A model generated the notes under the pieces. That model was not told the DNA's origin. It saw only the letters and a list, made by a program, of their open reading frames with translations, and searched no databases. From contig CAYJDG010000023.1 of NCBI GenBank assembly GCA_964368875.1, forward strand, positions 1 to 35,195: a DNA stretch of 35,195 bases. Direction: 5' to 3'. This stretch comes from CAYJDG01 sp964368875. Lineage in GTDB: Bacteria; Pseudomonadota; Alphaproteobacteria; Micavibrionales; Micavibrionaceae. Shown in pieces: positions 7,367 through 16,439 of the stretch; within the stretch, counting starts at the first letter, position 1, and every line of letters starts with the position of its first letter. The position numbers and the translations under genes are program-made.

Positions 7367-8511
7367 TGCTGTTTGATGATCAGGACGACGACGATACAGA
7401 TGATTTTTTCGGCACCTCTGAGGACGAAGCGGCGGTAGCCGCGCCCGAGCTGCCTAAGACCCCGCGCACCCAAACGACGTTGCTTGGCCATGAAGACATC
7501 GAAAAGCATTTGCTTGAGTTGATTGCTTCGGAGCGTTTTCCATCGACTCTTATTTTCAATGGCACAGTCGGTATCGGCAAATCGACGATGGCTTACCGTC
7601 TGGCGCGGTATCTCTTTAAATATAAGAACAATGAAGACGAAGGCCCAAGCCTGTTTGGTGACCCGGAGCCGCCGCCGAGCGATACATTGGCTGTGCCTTC
7701 AGCTGATATCATCTTCCAGCAGGTGGCCTCCGGTGGGTATCCTGATCTGCTCAGCATCGAGCGGGCCGTTGATGATAAGGGCAAGGTCAAAAATCATGAT
7801 CTTGATGAGGTGCGGGCGACAACGCAGTTTTTCCGCAGAACGTCATCACAGGGCGGCTGGCGCGTTGCGATCATCGACGATGCCGACACGATGAACTGGC
7901 ATGCGCAGAACGCGCTACTGAAAATTCTCGAAGAGCCGCCGAAGAAAGCTCTGCTGATTATGATCTCGCACCGTCTGGGCGCGCTGCTGCCGACGATTTT
8001 ATCGCGGGCGCAGGTCATCAATTTCCAGCCCTTAAGCGATGCTACTTTGCGCCAGATCGTCAAGGACGATATGTCGCGTTATGAAGCGCAGACCCAGAAC
8101 CGTATCATCAGCATGGCGGCAGGCAGCGTGAGCCGCGCCATGATGTACGCCGACACTGAGTGCTGCGCGACTATGGAGAAGACCGTAGAGTTCCTCAGCG
8201 CGTGGCCTAATCTTGATTGGACGGCTGTTCAATATTTCTCTGAAACAATCGGCGGTAAAGGCACTGGCGACGCAGGGCAGGTAGCATTCCGCGATACGAT
8301 GTTATGGCTTGCCTATGGGTTGGCACGGGCGAAGAGCCTGGGGCAAGGGCATGAGCTGGGTGCGATCCTGAATGGCTGCACTCAGGGTCAGCTCCTGAAA
8401 CTCTGCGATGACCTTAAACAGCATTTCGATCAGGTGCAGATAAGCTCACTTGATAAGCGCTTTATGGTGCTGGGTGCCTTCACCCATTTTGAGCGGTTGT
8501 TGCGCCAATAA
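7363..8511 (+). CDS. holB: DNA polymerase III delta' subunit
   Basis: 382-residue AAA+ clamp-loader component. The Walker A segment GTVGIGKST is at 67-75. A Walker B-like strand VAIIDDADTMN lies near 168-178, followed by NALLKILEEPP, which is highly characteristic of delta'/DnaX proteins, and the sensor region SHRLGALLPTILSRAQ. The first 35 residues form an unusual acidic extension (runs of Asp and Glu) ahead of the AAA+ domain; it is probably disordered. Two adjacent ATGs are possible starts. It overlaps tmk by 4 bases and is followed by metG after 45 bases. Confidence 0.92.
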   Translation: MMLFDDQDDDDTDDFFGTSEDEAAVAAPELPKTPRTQTTLLGHEDIEKHLLELIASERFPSTLIFNGTVGIGKSTMAYRLARYLFKYKNNEDEGPSLFGDPEPPPSDTLAVPSADIIFQQVASGGYPDLLSIERAVDDKGKVKNHDLDEVRATTQFFRRTSSQGGWRVAIIDDADTMNWHAQNALLKILEEPPKKALLIMISHRLGALLPTILSRAQVINFQPLSDATLRQIVKDDMSRYEAQTQNRIISMAAGSVSRAMMYADTECCATMEKTVEFLSAWPNLDWTAVQYFSETIGGKGTGDAGQVAFRDTMLWLAYGLARAKSLGQGHELGAILNGCTQGQLLKLCDDLKQHFDQVQISSLDKRFMVLGAFTHFERLLRQ

Positions 8512-8528
8512 TCTGACTGCGGTATAAG
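8500..8528 (+). promoter_or_regulatory. Possible sigma-70 type promoter for metG
   Basis: TTGCGC (8500-8505) and TATAAG (8523-8528) are separated by 17 bases and lie 28 bases before the metG start, across the 3' end of holB. The -10 matches consensus in five of six positions; the -35 in only three. It could give metG-tatD independent transcription. Candidate only. Confidence 0.35.
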
Positions 8529-8556
8529 ACTTACTTAACCAAATCAGAGACGTATC

Positions 8557-10110
8557 ATGACTCCTTATTACATCACCACGCCGATCTATTACGTGAACGA
8601 CAAGCCGCATCTGGGGCATGCTTATTCAACACTTGCCTGTGATGTGTTAGCACGATTCAAACGCCTTGATGGTTATGATGTCAGATTTGTAACAGGGACT
8701 GACGAACATGGTCTGAAAGTAAATCAGGCCGCGGAGAAAGCCGGGATCGACCCGCAAACTTTTACAGATCAAGTTTCTCAGAACTTCCGCGATCTCTGCC
8801 CTACCATGAATTTTTCCAACGATGATTTTATCCGCACGACCGAACCGCGCCATATTAAGGCCTGTCAGACCTTGTGGAATGTCCTCGTTGCAAAAGGAGA
8901 CATTTACCTTGGAAAGTATGAAGGCTGGTACGCGGTTCGCGACGAAGCCTACTACGCCGAAGACGAGCTAAAAGAGGGCCCAAACGGTAAGAAGATTGCG
9001 CCATCTGGCGCCGAAGTTGAATGGATGGTTGAGGAAAGCTACTTCTTCCGCCTATCGGCTTGGGGTGATCGCTTGCTGGCATATTATGAAGCTCATCCGG
9101 ATTTTATTGCGCCTGAAAGCCGCGCCAATGAAGTCAAAAAATTCGTGCAAAGCGGATTGAAAGATCTTTCTGTATCCCGTACCGCCTTTAACTGGGGTGT
9201 TCCTGTCCCAGGCAATGATAAGCATGTCATGTATGTCTGGATCGATGCGCTTACCAACTACCTGACTGCCGCAGGATATCCTGATACAGAAAGCGCAGAT
9301 TTCAAGAAATACTGGCCTGCCGATCTGCATATGATGGCCAAAGATATTTTACGCTTTCACGCAGTTTACTGGCCGGCATTTCTGCTTGCAGCTGATTTGC
9401 CGCCTCCCAAGCGTGTCTTCGCGCATGGCTGGTGGACTATAGAAGGGCAAAAGATGTCGAAGTCCGTCGGCAACGTGGTTGCACCTGATGACATGATCAA
9501 GAAGTTCAGTGTTGATGGTGCGCGTTATGTTCTGTTGCGTGAAGTTCCGTTTGGTAATGACGGAGATTTTTCCTATAGCAATGCTCTCAACCGTATCAAC
9601 AACGATCTGGCCAACGGGCTTGGCAATCTGGCGCAGCGCACATTGTCCTTTATCTTCAAGAATTGCGAAGCGACCATTCCCGCACCGGGCGAGTTGACTG
9701 CTGACGATAAAGCTTTGCTTGAAGCCGCGCAGGTCACCATGCTGGCAACGGCCCGCAAGGAATTCGATGTGCAAAAATTCCACCGTGCGCTCGAAGCGAT
9801 TTGGGCGGTCGTCGACAAGGCTAACTTATATATCGACGTTCAGGCTCCGTGGTCTTTGCGCAAGACTGATCCGGCGCGGATGAATACCGTTTTGTACGTT
9901 TTGACAGAAACGATCCGCTGCCTCGCGCTCATGGTGCAACCTGTGGTGCCGGATTCCGCGTCAAAGATGCTCGATCAACTGGTTATTCCTGCCGATCAGC
10001 GGAGCTTTGCGGCGCTTGCCCCGGCCTCTGCGCTCAAAGCCGGTACAGTAATCCCGCAGCCACAGGGAATTTTCCCGCGCTTGACCGAAGACGAGCAGAA
10101 AGTCGCTTAA
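8557..10110 (+). CDS. metG: Methionyl-tRNA synthetase
   Basis: 517 residues; class I synthetase charging tRNA-Met. The HLGH signature is at 18-21 and KMSKS at 299-303. The TGTDEHGLKV segment (about 47-56) and the YVWIDALTNY segment (about 223-232) are typical of MetRS. The connective region lacks the CxxC zinc knuckles, so it belongs to the short, zinc-free form without the C-terminal tRNA-binding/dimerisation domain. It is followed by tatD after 3 bases, a pairing often seen in bacteria. Confidence 0.97.
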   Translation: MTPYYITTPIYYVNDKPHLGHAYSTLACDVLARFKRLDGYDVRFVTGTDEHGLKVNQAAEKAGIDPQTFTDQVSQNFRDLCPTMNFSNDDFIRTTEPRHIKACQTLWNVLVAKGDIYLGKYEGWYAVRDEAYYAEDELKEGPNGKKIAPSGAEVEWMVEESYFFRLSAWGDRLLAYYEAHPDFIAPESRANEVKKFVQSGLKDLSVSRTAFNWGVPVPGNDKHVMYVWIDALTNYLTAAGYPDTESADFKKYWPADLHMMAKDILRFHAVYWPAFLLAADLPPPKRVFAHGWWTIEGQKMSKSVGNVVAPDDMIKKFSVDGARYVLLREVPFGNDGDFSYSNALNRINNDLANGLGNLAQRTLSFIFKNCEATIPAPGELTADDKALLEAAQVTMLATARKEFDVQKFHRALEAIWAVVDKANLYIDVQAPWSLRKTDPARMNTVLYVLTETIRCLALMVQPVVPDSASKMLDQLVIPADQRSFAALAPASALKAGTVIPQPQGIFPRLTEDEQKVA

Positions 10111-10113
10111 AGC

Positions 10114-10908
10114 ATGTGGATCGACTCCCATTGTCATCTTGATCACGCCAAGTTGCAGGGCGGGGCCGCTGATGTGGTTGCTGCAGCGAATGCTGCCGGG
10201 GTCGATGGCATGGTTTCGATCAACTGCCAGATTGCCGAAGAGATAGATGCCCTGGTCGATCTCGTGCGCCCCTTAAAAAATGTCTGGTGTACGATTGGCA
10301 CCCACCCGCATGAAGCCAGCCGCGAGGATGAAAAAGCCATCACTCTGGATGATCTGATCGCGCGCACCAAGGCTGATGCCAAGATCGTCGGCATAGGCGA
10401 AAGCGGTCTGGATTATTATTACGAAACTTCCACTCGCGATGATCAGCACGCGTCTTTCCGCAAGCATATACAGGCGTGTCTCGCGACTGACTTGCCTTTG
10501 ATCGTTCATGCACGCGATGCTGACGACGATGTGATCCGTCTGATCCGCGAGGAAACCGCAGGACAAAAAATGCGCGGCGTGATGCATTGCTTCAGTTCAG
10601 GTCCAAAAATGGCCGAAGAGGCAGTGGAGCTTGGCTTCTATATGTCGTTTTCGGGCATTCTGACGTTCAAAAAGTCTGAAGAATTGCGCGACATAGCGCG
10701 GAAAGTTCCGCAAGAGCTTCTGCTGGTTGAAACGGACTCGCCGTATCTCGCACCCGAGCCCTATCGCGGCAAGCCCAATCAACCAGCCTATGTCGGACAT
10801 ACCGGAGCGGCGCTTGCCAATCTGCATGAAATGAGCGCCGAGAAAATGGCGCGCATCACAACAGATAATTTTTTCAGATTATTCAGCCGTGCACAGCTAG
10901 AGGCTTAA
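10114..10908 (+). CDS. tatD: TatD family metal-dependent DNase/hydrolase
   Basis: 264-residue TIM-barrel metallohydrolase. The metal site is visible: H6 and H8 in DSHCHLD, Glu96 in GIGESGLDYYY, His in LIVHARDADD, His in MHCFSSG, and Asp in VETDSPYLAPEP, all in the expected order. TatD enzymes act as 3'-5' exonucleases or DNA-repair/RNA-quality nucleases; the true substrate here is unknown. The start is 3 bases after the metG stop, so it is coupled to metG. Its stop overlaps the end of the convergent gene at 10905 by 4 bases. Confidence 0.93.
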   Translation: MWIDSHCHLDHAKLQGGAADVVAAANAAGVDGMVSINCQIAEEIDALVDLVRPLKNVWCTIGTHPHEASREDEKAITLDDLIARTKADAKIVGIGESGLDYYYETSTRDDQHASFRKHIQACLATDLPLIVHARDADDDVIRLIREETAGQKMRGVMHCFSSGPKMAEEAVELGFYMSFSGILTFKKSEELRDIARKVPQELLLVETDSPYLAPEPYRGKPNQPAYVGHTGAALANLHEMSAEKMARITTDNFFRLFSRAQLEA

Positions 10909-11450
10909 TTCTTCTGTGGGCCGCGAAACCACGGGCTAGATGGATCGGTAACACTGGTGTTACACATACGGCTGACTTCACGTCCGGCTTTAAAGTTTTC
11001 TTCGACTATAATTTCTGACGCTTTATCTTTAAACACATTCAGCGCTGTCGCATTTTGCACAGGCGTATTATTCACCGGAACTTCAAATCTAAGCCGACCA
11101 TTGGAAATTTCCTGATCAACGCCATCACGTGCAATTGCCAAGATTTCCCCGCGCAATTCAGGGGTCAGGTTCGTACTGATTTCTGCCCACCGCTTAACCG
11201 ATACGCAGAGGGCAAATCTTTCAGTGAGGTTACCGAACAGGTTGGACTGAATCTTGACGGTCAAAGGCGCGACGTCAGGCGCTACAGTGATGGCTAGCAT
11301 GTCGCGAGGGACTGGCTGATCAAGTTTCAATGTCACAACTGGAGTTGTCTGAGGCGATGTCGGGGCCGCTTCAGGTGTTGCTGTTGCGGCAAAGGATGGT
11401 GCGGCAAACAGGCTGGCTGAGAGAGCTAGATTAGCGAGAGTTTGGGACAT
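10905..11450 (-). CDS. Exported protein of unknown function
   Basis: 181 residues. A signal peptide is likely at 1-21 (cleavage near SFA-A), followed by a Pro/Ala/Thr-rich linker to about residue 36. The mature part is a compact alpha/beta region with two cysteines (one near residue 82, one close to the C-terminus at CNTS), which could form a disulphide in the periplasm. I do not recognise the family. A strong AAGGAAG ribosome site lies before the ATG at 11450. It is transcribed divergently from the MBL hydrolase gene and its end overlaps tatD by 4 bases, so it is a single-gene unit. Confidence 0.82.
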   Translation of the reverse strand: MSQTLANLALSASLFAAPSFAATATPEAAPTSPQTTPVVTLKLDQPVPRDMLAITVAPDVAPLTVKIQSNLFGNLTERFALCVSVKRWAEISTNLTPELRGEILAIARDGVDQEISNGRLRFEVPVNNTPVQNATALNVFKDKASEIIVEENFKAGREVSRMCNTSVTDPSSPWFRGPQKN

Positions 11451-11560
11451 TATTTACTTCCTTGTGGGGGTAAGATAGCCCACTGCCTGAAATTATGTCA
11501 ATAACATTCTCTGTGCTTGGGACTTTTCAAAGAGCCTGACTTGCCATACACCATGTCCCT

Positions 11561-12376
11561 ATGACTCAAGGAATCCTTACCATTCTGGGCTGTGGCGGGT
11601 CCTCAGGCGTGCCAAAAATCGGCAATGACTGGGGAAAATGCGATCCTGCTGAACCGCGCAATCGCCGCAGCCGTCCAAGCATCATGGTTCAAAATGGCCC
11701 TGATACCATCATCGTCGATACAGGCGTGGACTTCCGTGAACAGCTGAACCGCGAAAATATTACCAGCGTCAGCGCCGTTTTGTACACGCATCTGCACAGC
11801 GATCACGTCAACGGCATCGACGATCTGCGCGTGCTGCGTGATCGTGAGCGGCGCGATATTCCGATCTATGGCACCGCTGATACACTGGCCTTGTTACAGG
11901 TACGCTTTGACTACATGTTTGAGCAGGTCTCTGATTTGTATCCAGCCGTAGTAATTCCACACACGATCTCGCCGCAGGATATTGGCAAGGAATTGAAAAT
12001 TGGCACGACGAGCTATACGCCGTTTTTGCAGGACCATATGAATATGATGACACTGGGCTTTCGCTTCGGTGATGTCGGCTATTCAACGGATATGGCCAAT
12101 CTTGATGATGTTGCCATCAATGCGCTGAGAGGGGTTAAAGTGTGGATAGCCGATGGCACCAACCTTTACCTTGATACGCCGGGTCCGCATGCCAATATGC
12201 CGCGCCTGTTAGAGCTAAATGCCAAAATTGGCGCTGAGATGGTGTATCTGACACACATGAAGACCAATCTTGATTACCAGACGCTGTGCCGCGACCTGCC
12301 ACCCGGTATGCGGCCTGCGTTTGACGGTCTGAAAATTCAACTCGATGGTAAAGTTCTGAACGATGAAGGTCAGTGA
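11561..12376 (+). CDS. MBL-fold metallohydrolase (PhnP/RNase Z-like)
   Basis: 271 residues. It opens with ILGCGGSSGVPKIG, has a substrate-side RNRRSRPS segment, and carries the zinc motif T-HLHSDH with H77, H79, D81 and H82. The later HTIS, YSTDMANL and YLTHMKTNLDY segments supply the remaining expected His/Asp ligands. Homologues near tatD in alphaproteobacteria are annotated as PhnP-like phosphodiesterases, but no phn genes are nearby, so the substrate is unknown. The last 14 bases overlap the start of queA, indicating translational coupling. The start ATG has no strong ribosome site, and the ATG nine bases earlier is out of frame and stops at once. Confidence 0.9.
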   Translation: MTQGILTILGCGGSSGVPKIGNDWGKCDPAEPRNRRSRPSIMVQNGPDTIIVDTGVDFREQLNRENITSVSAVLYTHLHSDHVNGIDDLRVLRDRERRDIPIYGTADTLALLQVRFDYMFEQVSDLYPAVVIPHTISPQDIGKELKIGTTSYTPFLQDHMNMMTLGFRFGDVGYSTDMANLDDVAINALRGVKVWIADGTNLYLDTPGPHANMPRLLELNAKIGAEMVYLTHMKTNLDYQTLCRDLPPGMRPAFDGLKIQLDGKVLNDEGQ

Positions 12377-13397
12377 GTTCGATTTCGAGCTGCCTGAAAC
12401 TTCGATTGCCCTGTACCCGGCCAACCCCCGTGACAGCGCAAAAATGCTGGTCGTGGGGCAGGGGGCGCTCCAGGACCGACAGGTCAGCGATTTGCCATCC
12501 CTCCTGACCGAGCGCGACATTCTGGTTTTCAATGATACCAAAGTTCTCCCCGCGCAACTTTATGGCCGTCGCGGCGAGATGCAGGTCGAATGCAATCTGC
12601 ACAAGCGTGAAAGCGCAATTTCATGGCGGGCCTTTGCTAAAAAGACCAAGCGCATGAAAGTCGGCGATGAAATTGTTTTCGGGGAAGGGCGGCTGCGTGC
12701 GGTTATCGCTGAGAAGGGCGATGACGGAGAGTTACTGCTCAATTTTTCCGTGAAGCCCGGAGAGCTTGAGCCGCTGCTGGCCGAAATCGGCATGATGCCG
12801 CTGCCACCTTATATCGCCTCTAAACGCGCGATTACTGAGCGGGATAAAGCTGATTACCAGACCATCTTTGCCACTCATGAGGGGGCAGTCGCCGCGCCAA
12901 CAGCTTCGCTGCATTACACCGACGCGTTGTTAGCGAAATGTGATGCGGCAGGGATCAAGCGCGTAACGCTCACACTTCATGTTGGGGCCGGAACATTCTT
13001 GCCCGTCAAAGCTGATGACACCGCTGATCATAAGATGCATGCCGAGTGGGGCCAGATTTCTGAGGACGCTGCTGCAACGCTAAATGAGGTTCGGCAAAAC
13101 GGCGGACGGATCGTCGCAGTTGGTACGACCGCCGCGCGCTTGCTTGAAACCGCCGCCGACGCGGATGGAATCATTCACGCATTTTCTGGCGATACGCGCA
13201 TTTTCATGACCCCCGGCTATAAATTCAAAGCAGTCGATATTCTCCAGACCAATTTCCACCTGCCAAAATCCACATTATTTATGCTGGTATCTGCCTTTGC
13301 GGGCCTTGAAACTATGCGCTCTGCCTATGCCTACGCGATTGAAAACAAATACAGATTCTATAGTTACGGGGATTCCAGCTTACTATTTCCCGGTTGA
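12363..13397 (+). CDS. queA: S-adenosylmethionine:tRNA ribosyltransferase-isomerase
   Basis: 344 residues, the normal QueA size. It transfers and isomerises the ribosyl group of SAM onto 7-aminomethyl-7-deazaguanine in tRNA to give epoxyqueuosine. Diagnostic segments are FDFELPETSIALYPA at the N-terminus, LVFNDTKVLPAQL (about 57-70), MPLPPYI, DYQTIFA, GAVAAPTASLHYT, LTLHVGAGTFLPVK, and GTTAARLLET followed by NFHLPKSTLFMLVSAF. It overlaps the MBL gene by 14 bases. In many alphaproteobacteria tgt follows queA; here the unknown 962-residue gene follows instead. Confidence 0.97.
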   Translation: MKVSEFDFELPETSIALYPANPRDSAKMLVVGQGALQDRQVSDLPSLLTERDILVFNDTKVLPAQLYGRRGEMQVECNLHKRESAISWRAFAKKTKRMKVGDEIVFGEGRLRAVIAEKGDDGELLLNFSVKPGELEPLLAEIGMMPLPPYIASKRAITERDKADYQTIFATHEGAVAAPTASLHYTDALLAKCDAAGIKRVTLTLHVGAGTFLPVKADDTADHKMHAEWGQISEDAAATLNEVRQNGGRIVAVGTTAARLLETAADADGIIHAFSGDTRIFMTPGYKFKAVDILQTNFHLPKSTLFMLVSAFAGLETMRSAYAYAIENKYRFYSYGDSSLLFPG

Positions 13398-13467
13398 TTT
13401 AGTGTTTGCATATTGCTGAGAAATGGTCATGAATAGGCGATATGTTAATTCATTAGGGTAGTGCGTA

Positions 13468-16356
13468 ATGACTGCGTCCCAAGCTGAGCAGCCGGCCATT
13501 CCGGTTTTAAATCGATTACAAAAAGAAGAGTTCTCCCATCTCGCCAGCATCGCATATGCGTATGCACGTACGTATGACGGCAGCCGCCTTAAACGCGAGA
13601 AGTTAGAAGAGTCGATTTTAGCACTCTCTCATTTCGTCGCAAAGACTGGCACATACCCAGATCAACCTGAGGCAATTGTTCTCGAGGAATTTGCACGGCA
13701 GGTAAAATCTCCTGCGATGGGTATGCTCGGGCGCGATCAACTCGAGAATCTATCATTTTTCAGTCTTTATTTACAGGAGAGCACCGAGCTTGCACGTCCT
13801 GCAAACTTCATCAAAATTCTTCAGAGAGCAGGCATCCCCCTTACACATGTGCCAGGCCCTCTGCTGCCTGATTACGGCAGAATAAAGGGCGATGATTCAA
13901 AACCCAAAATCCTCCCGATCATGAAAGCACTACATCGGTGCGGAGTAGCGCTTGCTGACATGAAATTTACGATGGGGCAGGGTGATATTATCGTCACGGC
14001 TAGTAATCCGCGTGTGCACATACAGGTCGGCTTCAGCGAAATTCATGGTGGGCCGATCTATGGTGTCGCAAAGGGAGAACTAAGCGCGGATAAATGGTAC
14101 GCAAACAACGACCATGAGGCTCTGCTGGCCCATCCAAAGGTATATGCATTCCATCCAGATAAAGCTGATATCGAAGCCACGATTTATGAAATAGCTTTGC
14201 AAGATGAACAGACTTCCAAAAACGCTTTGCGGTTCGTTGATGAAAGTGATTCCAATGAAGCGAAACCCGTAGCTGGCAGCGAAGATGATGTCACATTGAC
14301 CAGCGCTCAGATTAGGGAGCGCATGATCAATTATTTGCGCCAGCGCGATGGCTTTGTTCCCGAGCATTTGACTGAGATTACAGCGCCCGCCCAGATTTTT
14401 GGACAGAAGGGGCTTGGTCGCCTTTTGAGTGCGGTTGGCGTTTCGCCTCGGGCCGTGCCCGCTGTTGAATTGCCCTCTTCAAATACGTCGATTCTACCTT
14501 CAGGCTTATTCAGACCCACTCTGCGACCTTTTGAAGACCCGGTGCCACGCCACTACAAGCCTTACGTCGCCCTTGATCCGTTTCTAGATAGCCTGATGCG
14601 GACTTATATCCGGTACGCAAATAAATACGGAGAATTTCCCGGGTTTATAACTGCCCATAAGCCCTTTAGATCCGAAGCGATCTCTGCGGCAGACATACAA
14701 CTCATTTTGGAGGTTGAGCAGGGGGATAAGGTACTCGTGCGCGATTATGCGCTCGGTCCGCTTGATCTGGTTGATGCGTGGATACGCGATCAAGCCAAGA
14801 AATTTATGTTCGCACAAGGTGTGAAGCCTGATGCTGAATCAGGTCAGGTAGAAGGGTTTGATATTACCTGGAAGCAGATTGATGAGGCTCTGCGGCTTCG
14901 GCATCCGAATAAAATGACACTCGACGTGTTGTTGAGTGAAGACAAGGCAGAGGCAGCCAAGAAATTAAGGGCTATACGCAGCGATGGTTTAGAAGACGTA
15001 TCCCAAACTGAGGGGCCTGAAGAACTGGATGTACCGCCAGACTTCGTCCAAACAGATGAACAGGTTAATTTAGAGGCAGATTCAGAGAACGAGGAAACCA
15101 TGAAAAAATTTGAAGGTATATTGGCTAAACCAACGTTGGACATCATCGTTCAAATTCTGAATGACCGCGAGGTTGAAGAGGCAGCTCTCAGATCGCCACT
15201 TTCAACATTCATGACCTTGCTGGATGCGGTCGAACGTCTGCCTGATGAAGGTAGCAAACGTGCAGGTTTTGAAAGATTCAGTGAGTCAAAAATATGTATG
15301 ATTTTGCAGCAAGGTAGCCCACTTGTTAGCGGATATCTTGAGCGGTATCGGGATGATCATGCATTTGCCAGACCTGCGAATGACGGACCAGGTCATCTGA
15401 GCCTTGTGCAACTTGATACTGCAACCGTTGTTGAGCCAAGTTCAGCGCCGGTTGTTAGAGTCGGCGCAGAAGAAGGGGCTGCGCGTCCTGAAAACACCCC
15501 TGTCGTGACCATTTATGACGGTGCTCGGGAAAAGAGAATCGTTAACGAGCTGCTTGAGATCGCTGTGCGGATGAAACAATTTCCGGCGGTAAATGACTCG
15601 TTCGGCGTGGATGATATTCGTTTGATGCAAAAGCATCAGCAATGGCTGTTCAAGCATCATCAAATGACATTGCGTGCATTTTTCGAAGGCTGGATCTGCG
15701 CGGAAGCTGAAAAACATGCATCCGTCAAATTTGCGGCACCGACAGCCGCTTCAGGAAAACTTGATGGTTATGACGTTGAATGGGGTTTTCTGGAGGAAAT
15801 TCTGCTGAATCGCAAACGCTCTAAACTTAACCTTGATTTGCTGTTCAATCCGGACGCCCCGGACTACGACGCTAAACTCAAAGTTCTACGTGCTGGCGAT
15901 GTAGCGCCGCCGCGTGCGACGAAAGAGTTTTCCGACAAGGCCGCTGATCCTGCCAATCAGGATAAATTAACTGCGCTGATCGCGCATCTGGTTGAGCATA
16001 AGGAATTTCCAAGATTGAGAGATGGGTCTTCGGAAATCTGGCGTGACTGGGTTAATCAAATGATTGCGGTGTATCGCCGCGAACACCATAAAGCCAATCC
16101 GACGCGCGAGTCCGGCTGGATTGCCGGATATGAAGAGCGTGTGAGCTGGGAGATGATTGACGATGCGATTTATTCGGCTGGCCGTAGCTCCAAGATCCGT
16201 CTAGATAAATATATCGAAAAGAATTTTGCAGAGATCACCAGGCGCGAAGCGCGAGCTTCCTTTACAGCTGCAGCGGTTTTGGATGAAACTAAGTTGGTGG
16301 TCGTCACGCTTGTTAGCCTTGACCCACAAACAGTCCCTGCCCATGCAATTCCATAA
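13468..16356 (+). CDS. Large unknown protein with an internal three-copy repeat domain
   Basis: 962 residues, no recognised family. There is no signal peptide or membrane segment, so it is likely cytoplasmic. It contains at least three divergent copies of a unit of about 90-130 residues (about 370-500, 686-810 and 828-920). Each has an upstream helix ending in (E/Q)FP (389-391, 704-706, 846-848), a Gly-(Phe/Tyr) pair followed by Trp (G463-F464/W468, G767-Y768/W772, G887-Y888/W894), and a closing (S/N)KxxLD motif. The N-terminal third (1-340) differs, though H55-P64 resembles the helix-FP element. Acidic linkers occur near 257-275 and 510-545. GC is lower than in queA. It is separated by 70 bases from queA and ends at a strong terminator, so it is probably monocistronic. 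The repeated Trp/Gly units may be a binding scaffold; that is a guess. Confidence 0.88.
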   Translation: MTASQAEQPAIPVLNRLQKEEFSHLASIAYAYARTYDGSRLKREKLEESILALSHFVAKTGTYPDQPEAIVLEEFARQVKSPAMGMLGRDQLENLSFFSLYLQESTELARPANFIKILQRAGIPLTHVPGPLLPDYGRIKGDDSKPKILPIMKALHRCGVALADMKFTMGQGDIIVTASNPRVHIQVGFSEIHGGPIYGVAKGELSADKWYANNDHEALLAHPKVYAFHPDKADIEATIYEIALQDEQTSKNALRFVDESDSNEAKPVAGSEDDVTLTSAQIRERMINYLRQRDGFVPEHLTEITAPAQIFGQKGLGRLLSAVGVSPRAVPAVELPSSNTSILPSGLFRPTLRPFEDPVPRHYKPYVALDPFLDSLMRTYIRYANKYGEFPGFITAHKPFRSEAISAADIQLILEVEQGDKVLVRDYALGPLDLVDAWIRDQAKKFMFAQGVKPDAESGQVEGFDITWKQIDEALRLRHPNKMTLDVLLSEDKAEAAKKLRAIRSDGLEDVSQTEGPEELDVPPDFVQTDEQVNLEADSENEETMKKFEGILAKPTLDIIVQILNDREVEEAALRSPLSTFMTLLDAVERLPDEGSKRAGFERFSESKICMILQQGSPLVSGYLERYRDDHAFARPANDGPGHLSLVQLDTATVVEPSSAPVVRVGAEEGAARPENTPVVTIYDGAREKRIVNELLEIAVRMKQFPAVNDSFGVDDIRLMQKHQQWLFKHHQMTLRAFFEGWICAEAEKHASVKFAAPTAASGKLDGYDVEWGFLEEILLNRKRSKLNLDLLFNPDAPDYDAKLKVLRAGDVAPPRATKEFSDKAADPANQDKLTALIAHLVEHKEFPRLRDGSSEIWRDWVNQMIAVYRREHHKANPTRESGWIAGYEERVSWEMIDDAIYSAGRSSKIRLDKYIEKNFAEITRREARASFTAAAVLDETKLVVVTLVSLDPQTVPAHAIP
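14575..16227 (+). repeat. Three divergent protein-level repeats inside the 962-residue gene
   Basis: Copies at about 14575-14967, 15523-15897 and 15949-16227. Shared elements in order: a helix ending (E/Q)FP, a helical middle, G-(F/Y)-x-W, then (I/L)(D/E)(D/E) with a small residue, a basic Arg-rich turn, and K-x-x-L-D. The third copy is shorter in the middle and has two extra residues before its Trp. Similarity is at protein level only; the DNA is well diverged, so the duplication is old. Confidence 0.7.
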
Positions 16357-16383
16357 TATATATTATCACATCAGGGCATCATC

Positions 16384-16414
16384 AAATAAGGGGGCCAAAA
16401 CGGTCCCCTTATTT
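16384..16414. terminator. Bidirectional rho-independent terminator
   Basis: A perfect 10-bp inverted repeat (AAATAAGGGG / CCCCTTATTT), extended by GCC/GGT to 13 pairs with one G-T, encloses an AAAAC loop. The A- and T-rich arm ends supply a U tract in either direction. It lies between the convergent 962-residue gene and the heptad-repeat gene and should end transcription of both. Confidence 0.85.
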
Positions 16415-16439
16415 CAATTCTATCTAGATTAACCGCGTT

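Noticed and set aside
8512..8556. SAM or T-box type riboswitch before metG
   Set aside because: The gap is only 45 bases, too short for either, and no terminator hairpin is present.
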